Part shown: piece by piece, positions 26,106 to 36,055 of the stretch
How positions within the stretch are numbered: position 1 is the stretch's first letter
Layout: every line of letters starts with the position of its first letter
Source: Gordonia liuliyuniae
GTDB lineage: Bacteria > Actinomycetota > Actinomycetes > Mycobacteriales > Mycobacteriaceae
Length of the DNA: 64,000 bases
Assembly: GCF_021739025.1 (NCBI RefSeq)
Contig: NZ_JAKKOT010000002.1
Location: 186,001 to 250,000 of the forward strand
Reading direction: 5' to 3'
Notes under the pieces: model-generated
Databases searched by the model: none
Told to the model about the DNA's origin: nothing
Seen by the model: the letters and a program-made list of their open reading frames with translations, nothing else
Translations under genes and position numbers: made by a program

Positions 26106-26865
26106 TCTGGAGAAACAGCCGCCGGCCGAACCGGACGAGATGATCCGGTTCGATCACGTGGTGAAGAAGTTCGGTGACCACGTGGTGCTCGACGAGCTCG
26201 ACTTCACCGTCGACCGCGGCGAGAAGGTGACGCTGATCGGGCCGAGCGGCTCCGGCAAGACGACGATCCTCCGTCTGCTCATGACGTTGGAGAAGGTGAC
26301 CGCGGGCGACATCCTGGTGGCAGGCGAGTCGCTGAACCAGAAGGAGCGCAGTCTCCGCGAGGTCCGCAAACGCATCGGGATGGTGTTCCAACAGTTCAAC
26401 CTGTTTCCGAACATGGATGTGCTCGGCAACATCACCGAGGCGCCGATCCATGTTCTCGGACAGTCGCGGGACGAGGCGCGGACCCGGGCCCGCGAACTCC
26501 TGGACATGGTCGGCTTGACCGGTCGGGAGAACGCGCATCCGAGCCAGTTGTCGGGCGGCCAGCAGCAGCGCGTGGCGATCGCGCGGTGTCTGGCGATGAA
26601 CCCGCAGGTGATGCTGCTCGACGAGGTGACGTCAGCGCTCGACCCCGAACTGGTCGACGACGTGCTTGCGGTGCTTCGGGACATCGCGGTCAGCACCGAC
26701 ATCACGATGCTGATCGTCACGCACGAGATGCGTTTCGCCCGCGAGGTGTCCGACCGGGTGCTGATGTTCGACGCCGGTCGGATCGCCGAGTCGGGGCCGC
26801 CCGAACAGCTCTTCGGCGACCCGCGCAGCGACCGCACCAGAGAGTTCCTTCGGGCGGTCCTGTAG
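26095..26865 (+). CDS. ehuA: Ectoine/hydroxyectoine ABC transporter ATP-binding protein EhuA
   Basis: A 256-residue ABC ATPase with Walker A GPSGSGKT (about 48-55), Q-loop VFQQFNLFPNM, signature LSGGQQQRVAIAR, Walker B VMLLDEVTSALD and the H-loop IVTHEM. It is of the polar-amino-acid uptake class, consistent with the upstream binding protein and permeases. The start is a TTG at 26095 overlapping ehuD; an internal ATG (MIRFDHVV) 48 bases later is the alternative. It ends exactly where the convergent STAND gene ends. Confidence 0.8.
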   Translation: MSIDLEKQPPAEPDEMIRFDHVVKKFGDHVVLDELDFTVDRGEKVTLIGPSGSGKTTILRLLMTLEKVTAGDILVAGESLNQKERSLREVRKRIGMVFQQFNLFPNMDVLGNITEAPIHVLGQSRDEARTRARELLDMVGLTGRENAHPSQLSGGQQQRVAIARCLAMNPQVMLLDEVTSALDPELVDDVLAVLRDIAVSTDITMLIVTHEMRFAREVSDRVLMFDAGRIAESGPPEQLFGDPRSDRTREFLRAVL

Positions 26866-29800
26866 TCAGCAGTCGTCGCCGCCGGGTCCGATCCGGTAAG
26901 TCTCTCGTTCCGTGTCGGTCATCGCGTCGGTGGTGGCGCACACCCAGGCGCGCCCATCGCCCGGATCGATCGACTGCGAGTACAACTGGCCGGTTCCGTC
27001 TCCACCGGTGATGAATCGCTCGCCGTCGTCCAGTGTCGGCGGCAGTTCCCAGCGTGCGGTCGTGGTGCGCGGCCCGCCGAGCACCGGTGTCACGATCCGC
27101 CGGTCGGTGAGCCGGCCGTCGTCTCCGATGGTGAAGGCGACGATGTCGCGTGTCATCGTCCCGGCCAAGAGGACCGGCTCACTGGGGGCCGGCCCGCTGC
27201 CCGCCATCAGCGAGAGGGTCTCCGGGTGGTCGGACGTTTCGCGGGCGACGAGCGCCCCGTCATCGACCCGCCACACCGACAGGTCGTCGCCTGCCACCAC
27301 GAGGTACCGCCCCGACGGGTCGAACACCGCGTCGGCGCCGGGGCTTCCCACGTCGAGGGTGCGCACGAGTCGCCTGCTGTCGAGCGAGTACAGATAGGTG
27401 CGCGAATCGTCGGACGTGACGGCGAGGTGTCGTCCGCCGCGGTCGACGACGATCTGGCGGATCAGGTCGGTCGGACCGTCGAGCGGCCGACCGAGAGCGC
27501 GTGGTGCCGATGGGTCGGCAACGTCCCAGAGCTGCACGGACCGGTCGGATGCGCCCGTGATGAGGATTCGCCTGCCGGGCACGAAGGCGATCTCGGACGT
27601 GTACCGGGTGTCGACGGACAGCCGGAAGGCGGCGCGCGGGCCGTCGGGGTCTGCGGTGTCCCACAGTTCGACGGCCCCGCCGTTGTTGTTGGCGGTCGCG
27701 GTCACGGCGCCGTCGTCGCTCATCGCGACGCGCGGTCGGTCGTTGACTCGTTGTTCGACGGCGGTGGTTCCGCGTTTACGCCACCGTTCACCGTCGCGGG
27801 TCCACAGGTCGAGGCTGGTGTCGCTGCCGACCGTTGCGGCTCTCATCCCGTCGGCGCTCTGTGCGATACCGCTGATGATTCCCCCGCGATCGGGTTGAAC
27901 GCCGGGCGGGAGCCGCCACACGTCGACTCCGCCGTCGGACCGGCCGACGGCGAGTTCCCCGCCCTTCGGATCGAACGCCGCGCTGAACATGCGGACCGCA
28001 CCGCGCGCCGTCGAGTTCTCGAGATCCCACACGAGCGGCGGATCGGTGCGCGACAGCGTGCTCCACACGCGGACGGTGCCGTCGATGCCCGCCTGGGCCA
28101 TCAGCGGCGACGCCGGATCGGCGGCGACCGACCAGGATCCGCCCGTCACCCCGGACAGCGAACTGCTCTCGACTCGGGGCATTGCGGGATCGCTCACGTC
28201 CCACAGCTGGACGTTGGGCCCGTCGCCGCCGACAGCGATCGTCTCGGAGTTCGGGAGAAACGCGACGGAGTGGGTGATGTTGCTGAATCCGCGGATCGGC
28301 TGGCCCGCGGCCGCGGCTTCACCGTCGCCGACGCGCCACAACCGGACGGTCTGGTCGTCGCCGCCGGAGGCGAGGAGGGTGCCCGCGGTGTCGAAGGCCA
28401 GGGTGCGGACGGCGCCCGCGTGCCCGCGCAGGACGATCGGTGATGTCGGTTCCACGGTCGCGCCGGCCACCCGGTACAGGGTGAGACTCCCGTCGTCGGA
28501 CGAGGTGGCCAGCATGTTCCCGTCCGGGCTGAACCGCGTGATGTACGCGGTGCCCGCGCCCGGCCTCAGTTCGGCGACGCGTCGCGGCGATGACGGGTCG
28601 GCGATGTTCCACACGCGGACGGTGCCGTCCCCGCTGGCGGCGGCGAGCAGCGGCCGAGTGGCGTTGAAGGTCACCGAGGTGACGTAGTCGCCGAACCCGC
28701 CGATGGTCGCCACTGGGACGAGCGGAGTCGACGTGTCGTCGCGGTGCCGCCACAGGCGGACGGTGCGATCGTTGCTCGCGGTCGCGACGAGTGATCCGTC
28801 GGCGGAGTACGACACGTCGTACACCGGTCCGCCGTGCCCGGCGACGGTCCGGGCCATCGGCGCCGACGCGGCGGCGGTGAGCAGTGCGGCCACCTCCGGG
28901 TCGTCGGCGAACCGCTGGTCGGCGGCGAGGAGCAGTCGCGCCGCGAGAGACGGATCGGAGGTGACCAGGCGATCGATGCTCGACAGCAGCGCGGTCCGTT
29001 CGGCGCTGTTGCGCTGCCGTTCGAGGTCGCCCGCCTGTCGACTGATGGTGATCGCGAAGATGGCGGCGACGACGGCGAGGACCGTGATGACGGCTACGCC
29101 TCCGATGAGGGCGCTGCGGCGCCCGCGGCGTCGGCGGACCGATGCGTCGAGGAACTCCTGTCCTCCGGTCGGGAGGACGTGCCGCCGGAGCTCGCCGAGT
29201 CCGTCGAGGTTGTCGAGCGCGTGCTCGAGGCGGCCACCGCTGTAGAGGAGTTCGCTGCTGCGGTCGGCGTCGATCCACGACTGCGAGTCGGTGGCGAGCT
29301 GCTGTCTCCACTGCAGGGTCTCGGCGTCGTCGGCGATGCTCTTGCGGAGTCTGGGCCACGATGTGAGGACGGCGTCGTGGATGTAGGTGACCTGCTGGCC
29401 CGCCGTGAGCAGACGTGCGTCGGCGAAGCGGTCGACGATCCGATCCGCTCGGTCCGGGAACCGGCGGCGCAGTTCGTCCGTATCGACGGACGCCCGCATC
29501 GGCACGCCCCGAGGTCCGAGCTGGACGAGCGACAGCAGGAGCGCTCGAGCGGCTGGCTGGTCATCGGCGTCGAGCGAGTCCCATGCGGCTTCGGCGGTGT
29601 CGGCGATAGCGGACGCGATCCCCCCGACCGCGCGATACGTTCCGACCGAGACGGTGCTTCCTGATCGGTTGTCCCACAAGCGTTCCAGCGTGTGCGCGAG
29701 CAGCGGGAGCCGGCCGGCCCGTTCATCGGACGGCGTTGCCTCGTGTAGGTCGCGAACGAGGAGTTCGGCGAGCCCGGAGTCGATGCGCCCACCGGCCAGT

Positions 29801-30636
29801 TTGATGGGCTCGCGGATCACGGCGCCGAGTTGATCGTCCGTCATCTCGCCGATGATCACGGAGTGCTTCTGCCATGCACGCGCGAGGAATGGGATCTCGA
29901 GGCAGGCGTCGAAGAAGTCTGCCCGGACGGCGAGGACGACGGGCGTGCGGGCTGCGATGTCTTCGACTGCGCTGAGCACTCGGTCTCGTTCGTCGCCATC
30001 GAGCGAGAAGACCTCTTCGAACTGGTCGATCGCCACGAAAGCCTGATCGTGGTCGCGCACGCGATCCCATGCCGCGGCGTCGTCGGTGACTCTGATGCGG
30101 TGCGGACGGCTCCACGGTTCGGGTGCTCCGGCCAGCCCGGCTCCGAGCACCGACGACTTACCGGAACCGGACACACCGGTGACGATCACGGCCTGCGCCC
30201 CGCCGGAATCGGCGACGGCATCCAGATGCGACACGAGTGCGTCGATGGTGGGCGCACGACCGAAGAACAAGTCGGCGTCGTCTTCGGTGAGTGCGTCGAG
30301 CCCGCGGAACGGTGACCGTGCGAGCACGGCCTCGGAGTCCACCGTGTTTCGCGTCTGCACTGCTGCCCACAACTTCTTCCACTGAGGCAGCGGTACGACG
30401 CCGTCGGCGCCTGCGTCGACGGCTCGCCAGGTCAGCCAGGTGATGAGCGGCTCGACGACCGAGTACTCGCGCGGGATGTGGCGTCCGGTTCGCCAGTCGC
30501 TGATCCGTTGACGGCTGACGGTCGCGTTGGGCCGCGATGCCGCGCGTGCGGCAGCCGCCAGCGTCGGCTGTCCGGCCTGACGGAACAGTTCGCGCAGGGC
30601 TTCTCCGAACGCATCCCCCGACTGCGTAGCACTCAC
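26866..30636 (-). CDS. HTH-STAND NTPase with WD40 repeats (nSTAND1-type sensor)
   Basis: A very large protein, about 1256 residues. The first 70 residues form an XRE-like helix-turn-helix (TLAAAARAASRPNATVSRQR, ISDWRTGRHIP). A STAND-type P-loop NTPase follows: SPFRGLDALTEDDADLFFGR, Walker A GVSGSGKS (154-161), Walker B FVAIDQFEEVF (about 200-210), and a winged-helix-like region to about 450. One transmembrane helix lies near 508-531. The C-terminal 650 residues carry about 12 WD40-type blades (VRLWRH, VRVWNI, VQLWDV, VDVWRL, LDLWTR and others), enough for two propellers. Such proteins are membrane-anchored signal-transducing ATPases; some relatives take part in phage defence. I start at the GTG at 30636; an upstream frame to 30831 looks like non-coding leader. 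Confidence 0.85.
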   Translation of the reverse strand: MSATQSGDAFGEALRELFRQAGQPTLAAAARAASRPNATVSRQRISDWRTGRHIPREYSVVEPLITWLTWRAVDAGADGVVPLPQWKKLWAAVQTRNTVDSEAVLARSPFRGLDALTEDDADLFFGRAPTIDALVSHLDAVADSGGAQAVIVTGVSGSGKSSVLGAGLAGAPEPWSRPHRIRVTDDAAAWDRVRDHDQAFVAIDQFEEVFSLDGDERDRVLSAVEDIAARTPVVLAVRADFFDACLEIPFLARAWQKHSVIIGEMTDDQLGAVIREPIKLAGGRIDSGLAELLVRDLHEATPSDERAGRLPLLAHTLERLWDNRSGSTVSVGTYRAVGGIASAIADTAEAAWDSLDADDQPAARALLLSLVQLGPRGVPMRASVDTDELRRRFPDRADRIVDRFADARLLTAGQQVTYIHDAVLTSWPRLRKSIADDAETLQWRQQLATDSQSWIDADRSSELLYSGGRLEHALDNLDGLGELRRHVLPTGGQEFLDASVRRRRGRRSALIGGVAVITVLAVVAAIFAITISRQAGDLERQRNSAERTALLSSIDRLVTSDPSLAARLLLAADQRFADDPEVAALLTAAASAPMARTVAGHGGPVYDVSYSADGSLVATASNDRTVRLWRHRDDTSTPLVPVATIGGFGDYVTSVTFNATRPLLAAASGDGTVRVWNIADPSSPRRVAELRPGAGTAYITRFSPDGNMLATSSDDGSLTLYRVAGATVEPTSPIVLRGHAGAVRTLAFDTAGTLLASGGDDQTVRLWRVGDGEAAAAGQPIRGFSNITHSVAFLPNSETIAVGGDGPNVQLWDVSDPAMPRVESSSLSGVTGGSWSVAADPASPLMAQAGIDGTVRVWSTLSRTDPPLVWDLENSTARGAVRMFSAAFDPKGGELAVGRSDGGVDVWRLPPGVQPDRGGIISGIAQSADGMRAATVGSDTSLDLWTRDGERWRKRGTTAVEQRVNDRPRVAMSDDGAVTATANNNGGAVELWDTADPDGPRAAFRLSVDTRYTSEIAFVPGRRILITGASDRSVQLWDVADPSAPRALGRPLDGPTDLIRQIVVDRGGRHLAVTSDDSRTYLYSLDSRRLVRTLDVGSPGADAVFDPSGRYLVVAGDDLSVWRVDDGALVARETSDHPETLSLMAGSGPAPSEPVLLAGTMTRDIVAFTIGDDGRLTDRRIVTPVLGGPRTTTARWELPPTLDDGERFITGGDGTGQLYSQSIDPGDGRAWVCATTDAMTDTERETYRIGPGGDDC

Positions 30637-32321
<1,685 letters not shown>

Positions 32322-32359
32322 TCTGACTTCGCCGTGAGCGACGACGTGTGAACACACGT

Positions 32360-32403
32360 GGCCGCCGTACCCTCTCAATGGCGCGAGGGAACGGCGGCCT
32401 TTT
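32360..32403 (+). terminator. Rho-independent terminator of gdhA
   Basis: A 9-bp GC-rich stem GGCCGCCGT/ACGGCGGCC (32360-32368 and 32391-32399) has an inner CCCTC/GAGGG pair and is followed by TTTT. It starts about 40 bases past the gdhA stop. Confidence 0.85.
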
Positions 32404-32436
32404 CGTCCCCTCCGGGACGCTGTGGCACCCTCCTTC

Positions 32437-32453
32437 TTGTCCGGACCGGACAA
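32437..32453. promoter_or_regulatory. Perfect 17-bp palindrome
   Basis: TTGTCCGG-A-CCGGACAA is a perfect 8-bp inverted repeat around one base. It lies about 135 bases upstream of the small membrane protein genes and just after the gdhA terminator. It may be an operator for the small-gene pair. Confidence 0.5.
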
Positions 32454-32587
32454 CTCACACTTCCCGCTGACCTGCGCAAACACCGGATCTCACGGAATTG
32501 GGATTGCTGCGGGGTTGCTACTCCTGGTGGAATCGAGTTCGGGGAGATGCTCCACCGGCGAGACCGCCGGTAGCACGAGGGGGAATC

Positions 32588-32833
32588 ATGGAAGGACATT
32601 CGCAGCGACGACGGGGCCGTTTGGCGTCGGAGGTGTCGGCTACAGCTGCTGCGGTCTGCGGATCGCCGTCGCTCCGCGTCGCGATCCTGCAGACGAGCGC
32701 CGTCATCGCGGTCGCCGTCGCGATCGTGCTCGCGGTGGTGGTGGCGCCGTCACACACCGACGGGGCGATCGGATTCGGGACCGATGTCGGCACGGGGCAC
32801 GTCCGGGCCGCGGGGGACGGGCATGAATTCTGA
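32588..32833 (+). CDS. Small membrane protein (81 aa)
   Basis: Starts with ATG after GAGGGGGAATC. A basic N-terminus (MEGHSQRRRGRLAS) is followed by one strong transmembrane segment (VAILQTSAVIAVAVAIVLAV, then VV) and a Gly/His-rich exported or cytoplasmic tail ending GHEF. No family is recognised. Its end overlaps the start of a second, even smaller membrane-protein gene, suggesting a two-protein unit. It lies between gdhA and a set of lipoprotein genes in the opposite direction. Confidence 0.5.
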   Translation: MEGHSQRRRGRLASEVSATAAAVCGSPSLRVAILQTSAVIAVAVAIVLAVVVAPSHTDGAIGFGTDVGTGHVRAAGDGHEF

Positions 32834-32924
32834 CGCCGCGCGCGGGCTCGCCATCGCGCTCCGCGCGCTCATGCTGTTGGCAACGGTGTTGATCCTCTGC
32901 GTCGTGGTCTTCATCGGTCTGTGA
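32823..32924 (+). CDS. Very small membrane protein (33 aa)
   Basis: The ORF runs MNSDAARGLAIALRALMLLA, then a hydrophobic stretch to FIGL. It is one membrane helix with a short polar head. The ATG overlaps the end of the preceding small gene by 11 bases, with GGGACGGG upstream acting as a weak ribosome-binding site. Its size is below usual annotation limits. Translation is plausible because of the overlap, but not certain. Confidence 0.45.
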   Translation: MNSDAARGLAIALRALMLLATVLILCVVVFIGL

Positions 32925-32943
32925 CGCCCTCGACCGCTGCAGG

Positions 32944-33657
32944 TCACGCTTTGGCGGCCACCTGGTCGACGGCGGCGGCGAATGCCTCGTCGAACGCGGT
33001 GCGGTCGGCTTTCGCGCCGGGCGCCAGGGGCGCGAACTGCACACGGACGACGTAACCGTCGACCGTCGCGATGCCCGTCAGTGACTGTGTCTTGGACGTC
33101 TGGCCGGACGATTTCGACGTCGCGTCCTGGCGGTAGACGATCGCCTGATCGCCTGCCTTCGTGTCGGGCGCGTCGAGCACGGTGTTCTTGACCGTGGCCT
33201 TGAGCCCGGCCATCGGACCGCTAGCGAGGACGGTCGTGACCGTCGCGCACTCGCCCGTGACGGCGGCCCGGAAGTCGGCGATGCTTCGATCGAGCACCGT
33301 GACCGATTCGATCAGAGTTCCTTCGGTGCCCTTCATCGCCGCGGCCACACCCACGTCGTCGGCGGCGACGTCGTCGGGCAGCACGGCACTCTTGCCACAC
33401 GACGCGGGCGTCACCTTGCCGGAGGCGGCCGAGTCGGCGGCCTCCGCGAGGTCGAGCATCTGATCTTTCTCGACGTCGAGGATCTCGTAACCGTCGGGGA
33501 AGCCGTCGCTCGCCAATACGAGTGACTGCGCCTTCGACGCGTCCCCGGTGCCCGACGTTTCCGATGCTGCCGTGTCGTCGCCTGAGCCACAACCCGCGAC
33601 CAGCGCGATCCCGGCTGCGCAGGCGACCGATACGATTGCGTACTTCGATGCGGTCAC
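32944..33657 (-). CDS. Lipoprotein (related to the two adjacent lipoproteins)
   Basis: A 237-residue protein with signal peptide and lipobox (ALVAGC, Cys near residue 23), exported and membrane-anchored. The mature part has a Ser/Thr/Asp linker, then SLVLASDGFPDGYEILDVEK, a segment with a Cys (ASCGKSAVLPDD), and ECATVTTVLASG. It ends with ADRTAFDEAFAAAVDQVAAK. The same order of blocks occurs in the next two genes, so the three are paralogues. I think they resemble the actinobacterial DUF5642-type lipoproteins, but that is not certain. Two conserved Cys (in SCGK and GECA) could form a disulfide. It overlaps the upstream gene by ATGA. Confidence 0.7.
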   Translation of the reverse strand: MTASKYAIVSVACAAGIALVAGCGSGDDTAASETSGTGDASKAQSLVLASDGFPDGYEILDVEKDQMLDLAEAADSAASGKVTPASCGKSAVLPDDVAADDVGVAAAMKGTEGTLIESVTVLDRSIADFRAAVTGECATVTTVLASGPMAGLKATVKNTVLDAPDTKAGDQAIVYRQDATSKSSGQTSKTQSLTGIATVDGYVVRVQFAPLAPGAKADRTAFDEAFAAAVDQVAAKA

Positions 33658-34430
33658 GCTTCGTCTACCGCCTTGTCGATCGCCTTGGTGAAGACGTCAT
33701 CGAATCCGGCCCGGTCGGGGGTCCCCGACGGATCCATCGACGACGCCTGAACAGACAGCGTGTACCCGGCGACCTGTGCGTAACCGACGATGACCCGCTG
33801 GGTGATCGACTGTGACCCGACCCGAGAGACGGTCGTCATCTCAACGACCAGCGTGTCGTCCGCGCGCGTGGTCGGACCGGCGACAACCTTCTGTTCGGCC
33901 GTCGCCTTCACCGACTGTCCTTCGACGGTCATGTCCATCGTCAAGTGCTCGCAGTCGCCGCTGACCTGAGCCCGGTACTCGTCGATGGACGACGCGGTGA
34001 CGATCACCGATTCGGCGAGCGAGGACACGCCGCCCTTCGTGGCGATGACCAGCCCGATGTCGTTCACATTCACCGAGGACGGGATGGCGCTGAGCTGCAT
34101 GCAGTGTGACGGCGAGACGTCGGCGGACTTCGTGCTCGCCAGGACCATGTCCATCATCTGCTGCATCTGGTCGCTCGGCACGACTTGCGCGGTGTAGCCC
34201 GCCGGGAAGACAGCCGCGTCCAACACCAGTTCGTGGACTCGCGTCGGGTCTGCCGTCGACGACACGTCACCCGTGCTCGACCCTCCTGGGTTCACTCCTC
34301 CAGCGACGACCGGGGTTCCGTCGACGCCGCACCCGGCGGCGGACCCGACCAGACCGACGCTGACGACGACCGCGCCCAGAACTCGCCTCAACCTCGCACT
34401 CACGACAGACTCCCTGATCCACTCAGACAC
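33654..34430 (-). CDS. Lipoprotein (second of three paralogues)
   Basis: The 258-residue protein has a hydrophobic N-terminus and lipobox SAAGC. The mature part follows the same plan as its neighbours: VFPAGYTAQVVPSDQMQQMM, Cys in SHCMQLSAIPSSVN, Cys in SGDCEHLTMDM, then TRADDTLVVEMTTVSRVG and the end DRAGFDDVFTKAIDKAVDEA. It is coupled to the third gene by a 4-base ATGA overlap and lies 45 bases after the first gene of the set. The function is unknown; the pattern of a binding-type surface domain is an inference. Confidence 0.7.
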   Translation of the reverse strand: MSEWIRESVVSARLRRVLGAVVVSVGLVGSAAGCGVDGTPVVAGGVNPGGSSTGDVSSTADPTRVHELVLDAAVFPAGYTAQVVPSDQMQQMMDMVLASTKSADVSPSHCMQLSAIPSSVNVNDIGLVIATKGGVSSLAESVIVTASSIDEYRAQVSGDCEHLTMDMTVEGQSVKATAEQKVVAGPTTRADDTLVVEMTTVSRVGSQSITQRVIVGYAQVAGYTLSVQASSMDPSGTPDRAGFDDVFTKAIDKAVDEA

Positions 34431-34475
34431 ATGCCGAGAACATTACGACGCGTGGCCGCCCACACGACGGATGCC

Positions 34476-35153
34476 TCAGCGCGCGTCGGCGACCTTCCGC
34501 ACGGCAGCGGTCAGCGTCGCGTCGAACGCGGGGCGATCCGGTGCGGATCCGTCCGCGTCCACCGCCTGGACGGTGACGAGGTAGCCGTCGACCGGCACCC
34601 TGCCGATGAGAAGCTGACGGCGCTCGCTGCCATCGCCGGGCACCGTCGAGACCTGCCGGAACACCACCCCGCGGTGACCGTCGATGCTCGGCGTCGTGAC
34701 ATCGGCATGCGTGATGTCGACAATCGTCCCGCTCGCCGCACCGGTCGTCACCTCGACACGCACCCGCGCGCACTCACCGGTAACCGCGGCCGCAAGCGCT
34801 TCGGCGTCGACGCTCGACGCGACGACGGACTGGCTGAGTGTCGACTCCCCGTCGGAGGCGACGACGCTGCCCGTCTCCGCCGAGTCCGGAACGTCGTCAC
34901 CGGATTCGCACGCAGCCGGGGTGACCTTCGCGTCCTTGCGGCTGTCGTCGAGTTGCTCGCTGATGGCCTTCTCGTCGTCCTTGCCGAGCTTGACCACGCT
35001 GTACCCGGTCGGGAAGTCGGCGGCGGACAGCACCGAGTCGAGCGCCCGCTGTGTCTCGGGGTCGACCGGCTCCGACTGTCCGCACGCGGCGACGGTTACG
35101 GCGAACGTGGCGACTGCGAGGATCGATCCGACTGCCCGGAGAGTCTGCGACAT
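34476..35153 (-). CDS. Lipoprotein (first of three paralogues)
   Basis: The 225-residue protein has a signal peptide and the lipobox TVAAC. It shares with the next two genes the block DFPTGYSVVKLGKDDEKAIS, the two Cys segments (PAACESGDDVPDS and TGECARVRVEV), VVFRQVSTVPGDG and the end DRPAFDATLTAAVRKVADA. The ATG at 35153 is preferred to an in-frame TTG nine bases upstream. It heads a three-gene transcript. No regulator is adjacent. Confidence 0.7.
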   Translation of the reverse strand: MSQTLRAVGSILAVATFAVTVAACGQSEPVDPETQRALDSVLSAADFPTGYSVVKLGKDDEKAISEQLDDSRKDAKVTPAACESGDDVPDSAETGSVVASDGESTLSQSVVASSVDAEALAAAVTGECARVRVEVTTGAASGTIVDITHADVTTPSIDGHRGVVFRQVSTVPGDGSERRQLLIGRVPVDGYLVTVQAVDADGSAPDRPAFDATLTAAVRKVADAR

Positions 35154-35197
35154 GCCGTTCAATCTACTGGGCTGTCAGTTCGATTGGCGTCGCAGAT

Positions 35198-36007
35198 CTA
35201 CTGGGGTACGTCCTTGTAGTAGACGAGCTGGTGCGTCGTGGCGAGCAGGCGGTCGCCGTCGCCCCAGATCTGGCCGTACTGGTCGAAGTGGCCGTTGCCG
35301 AAGCGGCTGCCGCGCGCCGTCGCCCGCACGTGGCCGGCCCCCTGCGCCGCCAATTCGTCGCGGGTCGCATGGAAGTACGTGGTCAGCGAGATGGTTCCCG
35401 CGGGCATGTACGTGCCGTGACGCAGGAACACCCGCGGGAAGAAGGCATCGGTCATCGAGGTGAGTGACGGATAGTCGATCGCTCGGGCGGGCTCGTCACG
35501 CAGCCACAGAGTGGACGTCGAGTCGTCGCTCGCCGCGTCGAGCCCGCCGACTACAAAGCGCTTGTCGTAATTGCGGGCCCACGCGATGAACTCGGGGAAG
35601 TCGGAGGCTGGCACGTCGTCGACCGGCGGCAGGTCGGGCGCATGGTCCTCGGTGTCGGCCCAGGTGTCGCGGCGCACGCCGAAGACCGCGGTGCCCGTCG
35701 CGACGACTCCACCGTTCTGGTCGATGGTGAACGTCCAGTGCTGGTTGGTCCGGTTGGTCCGGATCAACACGAGCGCGAGATCCCATTCGCCTTCGGCGAT
35801 CGGCGCCGCATAGTTGATCGTGAGCGCGAGCGGTTCGCCGAGCACTTCAGGGTGCTCCTGCAGCGCGCGGACGACGGTGGCCGCGGTGACGCCGCCGAAC
35901 GGTCCGACCATGTTGTTGTAGGCCGGGTGCGTGGTGGCGCGAACGACGTGACCATCGATCTCGTCGATCCGGGCGACGGCGGTTGCTTCATCGAAGACGT
36001 GGGTCAT
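35198..36007 (-). CDS. Acyl-CoA thioesterase family protein (double hotdog)
   Basis: A 269-residue protein of the TesB-like double-hotdog group common in Mycobacteriales. N-terminal half: YNNMVGPFGGVTAATVVRAL, LALTINYAAPIAEGEWDLAL, NQHWTFTIDQNGGVVATGTA. C-terminal half: LRHGTYMPAGTISLTTYFHA and FDQYGQIWGDGDRLLATTHQ. Such enzymes hydrolyse acyl-CoA thioesters. The start is the ATG at 36007; a TTG 12 bases upstream is in frame. It is divergent from a TetR gene with a small palindromic operator between them, so it is probably that TetR's target. Confidence 0.8.
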   Translation of the reverse strand: MTHVFDEATAVARIDEIDGHVVRATTHPAYNNMVGPFGGVTAATVVRALQEHPEVLGEPLALTINYAAPIAEGEWDLALVLIRTNRTNQHWTFTIDQNGGVVATGTAVFGVRRDTWADTEDHAPDLPPVDDVPASDFPEFIAWARNYDKRFVVGGLDAASDDSTSTLWLRDEPARAIDYPSLTSMTDAFFPRVFLRHGTYMPAGTISLTTYFHATRDELAAQGAGHVRATARGSRFGNGHFDQYGQIWGDGDRLLATTHQLVYYKDVPQ

Positions 36008-36022
36008 AACTGAGAACAATAC

Positions 36023-36036
36023 AGACCAATCGTTCT
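36023..36036. promoter_or_regulatory. Operator between thioesterase and TetR genes
   Basis: AGACCAATCGTTCT is a near-palindrome (AGAxCxATxGxTCT) in the 48-base gap between the divergent starts. It resembles the AGACC...GGTCT boxes recognised by LmrA/YxaF-type TetR proteins. Confidence 0.6.
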
Positions 36037-36055
36037 ACTGCGCTAGGATGTGGCC

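Noticed and set aside
26154..26837. 227-codon minus-strand frame opposite ehuA
   Set aside because: Ser/Thr/Arg-rich antisense reading of an ABC ATPase with all motifs intact.
34185..35219. 344-codon plus-strand frame opposite the lipoprotein genes
   Set aside because: It has no motif and no ribosome-binding site, and runs against two lipoproteins with clear signal peptides.
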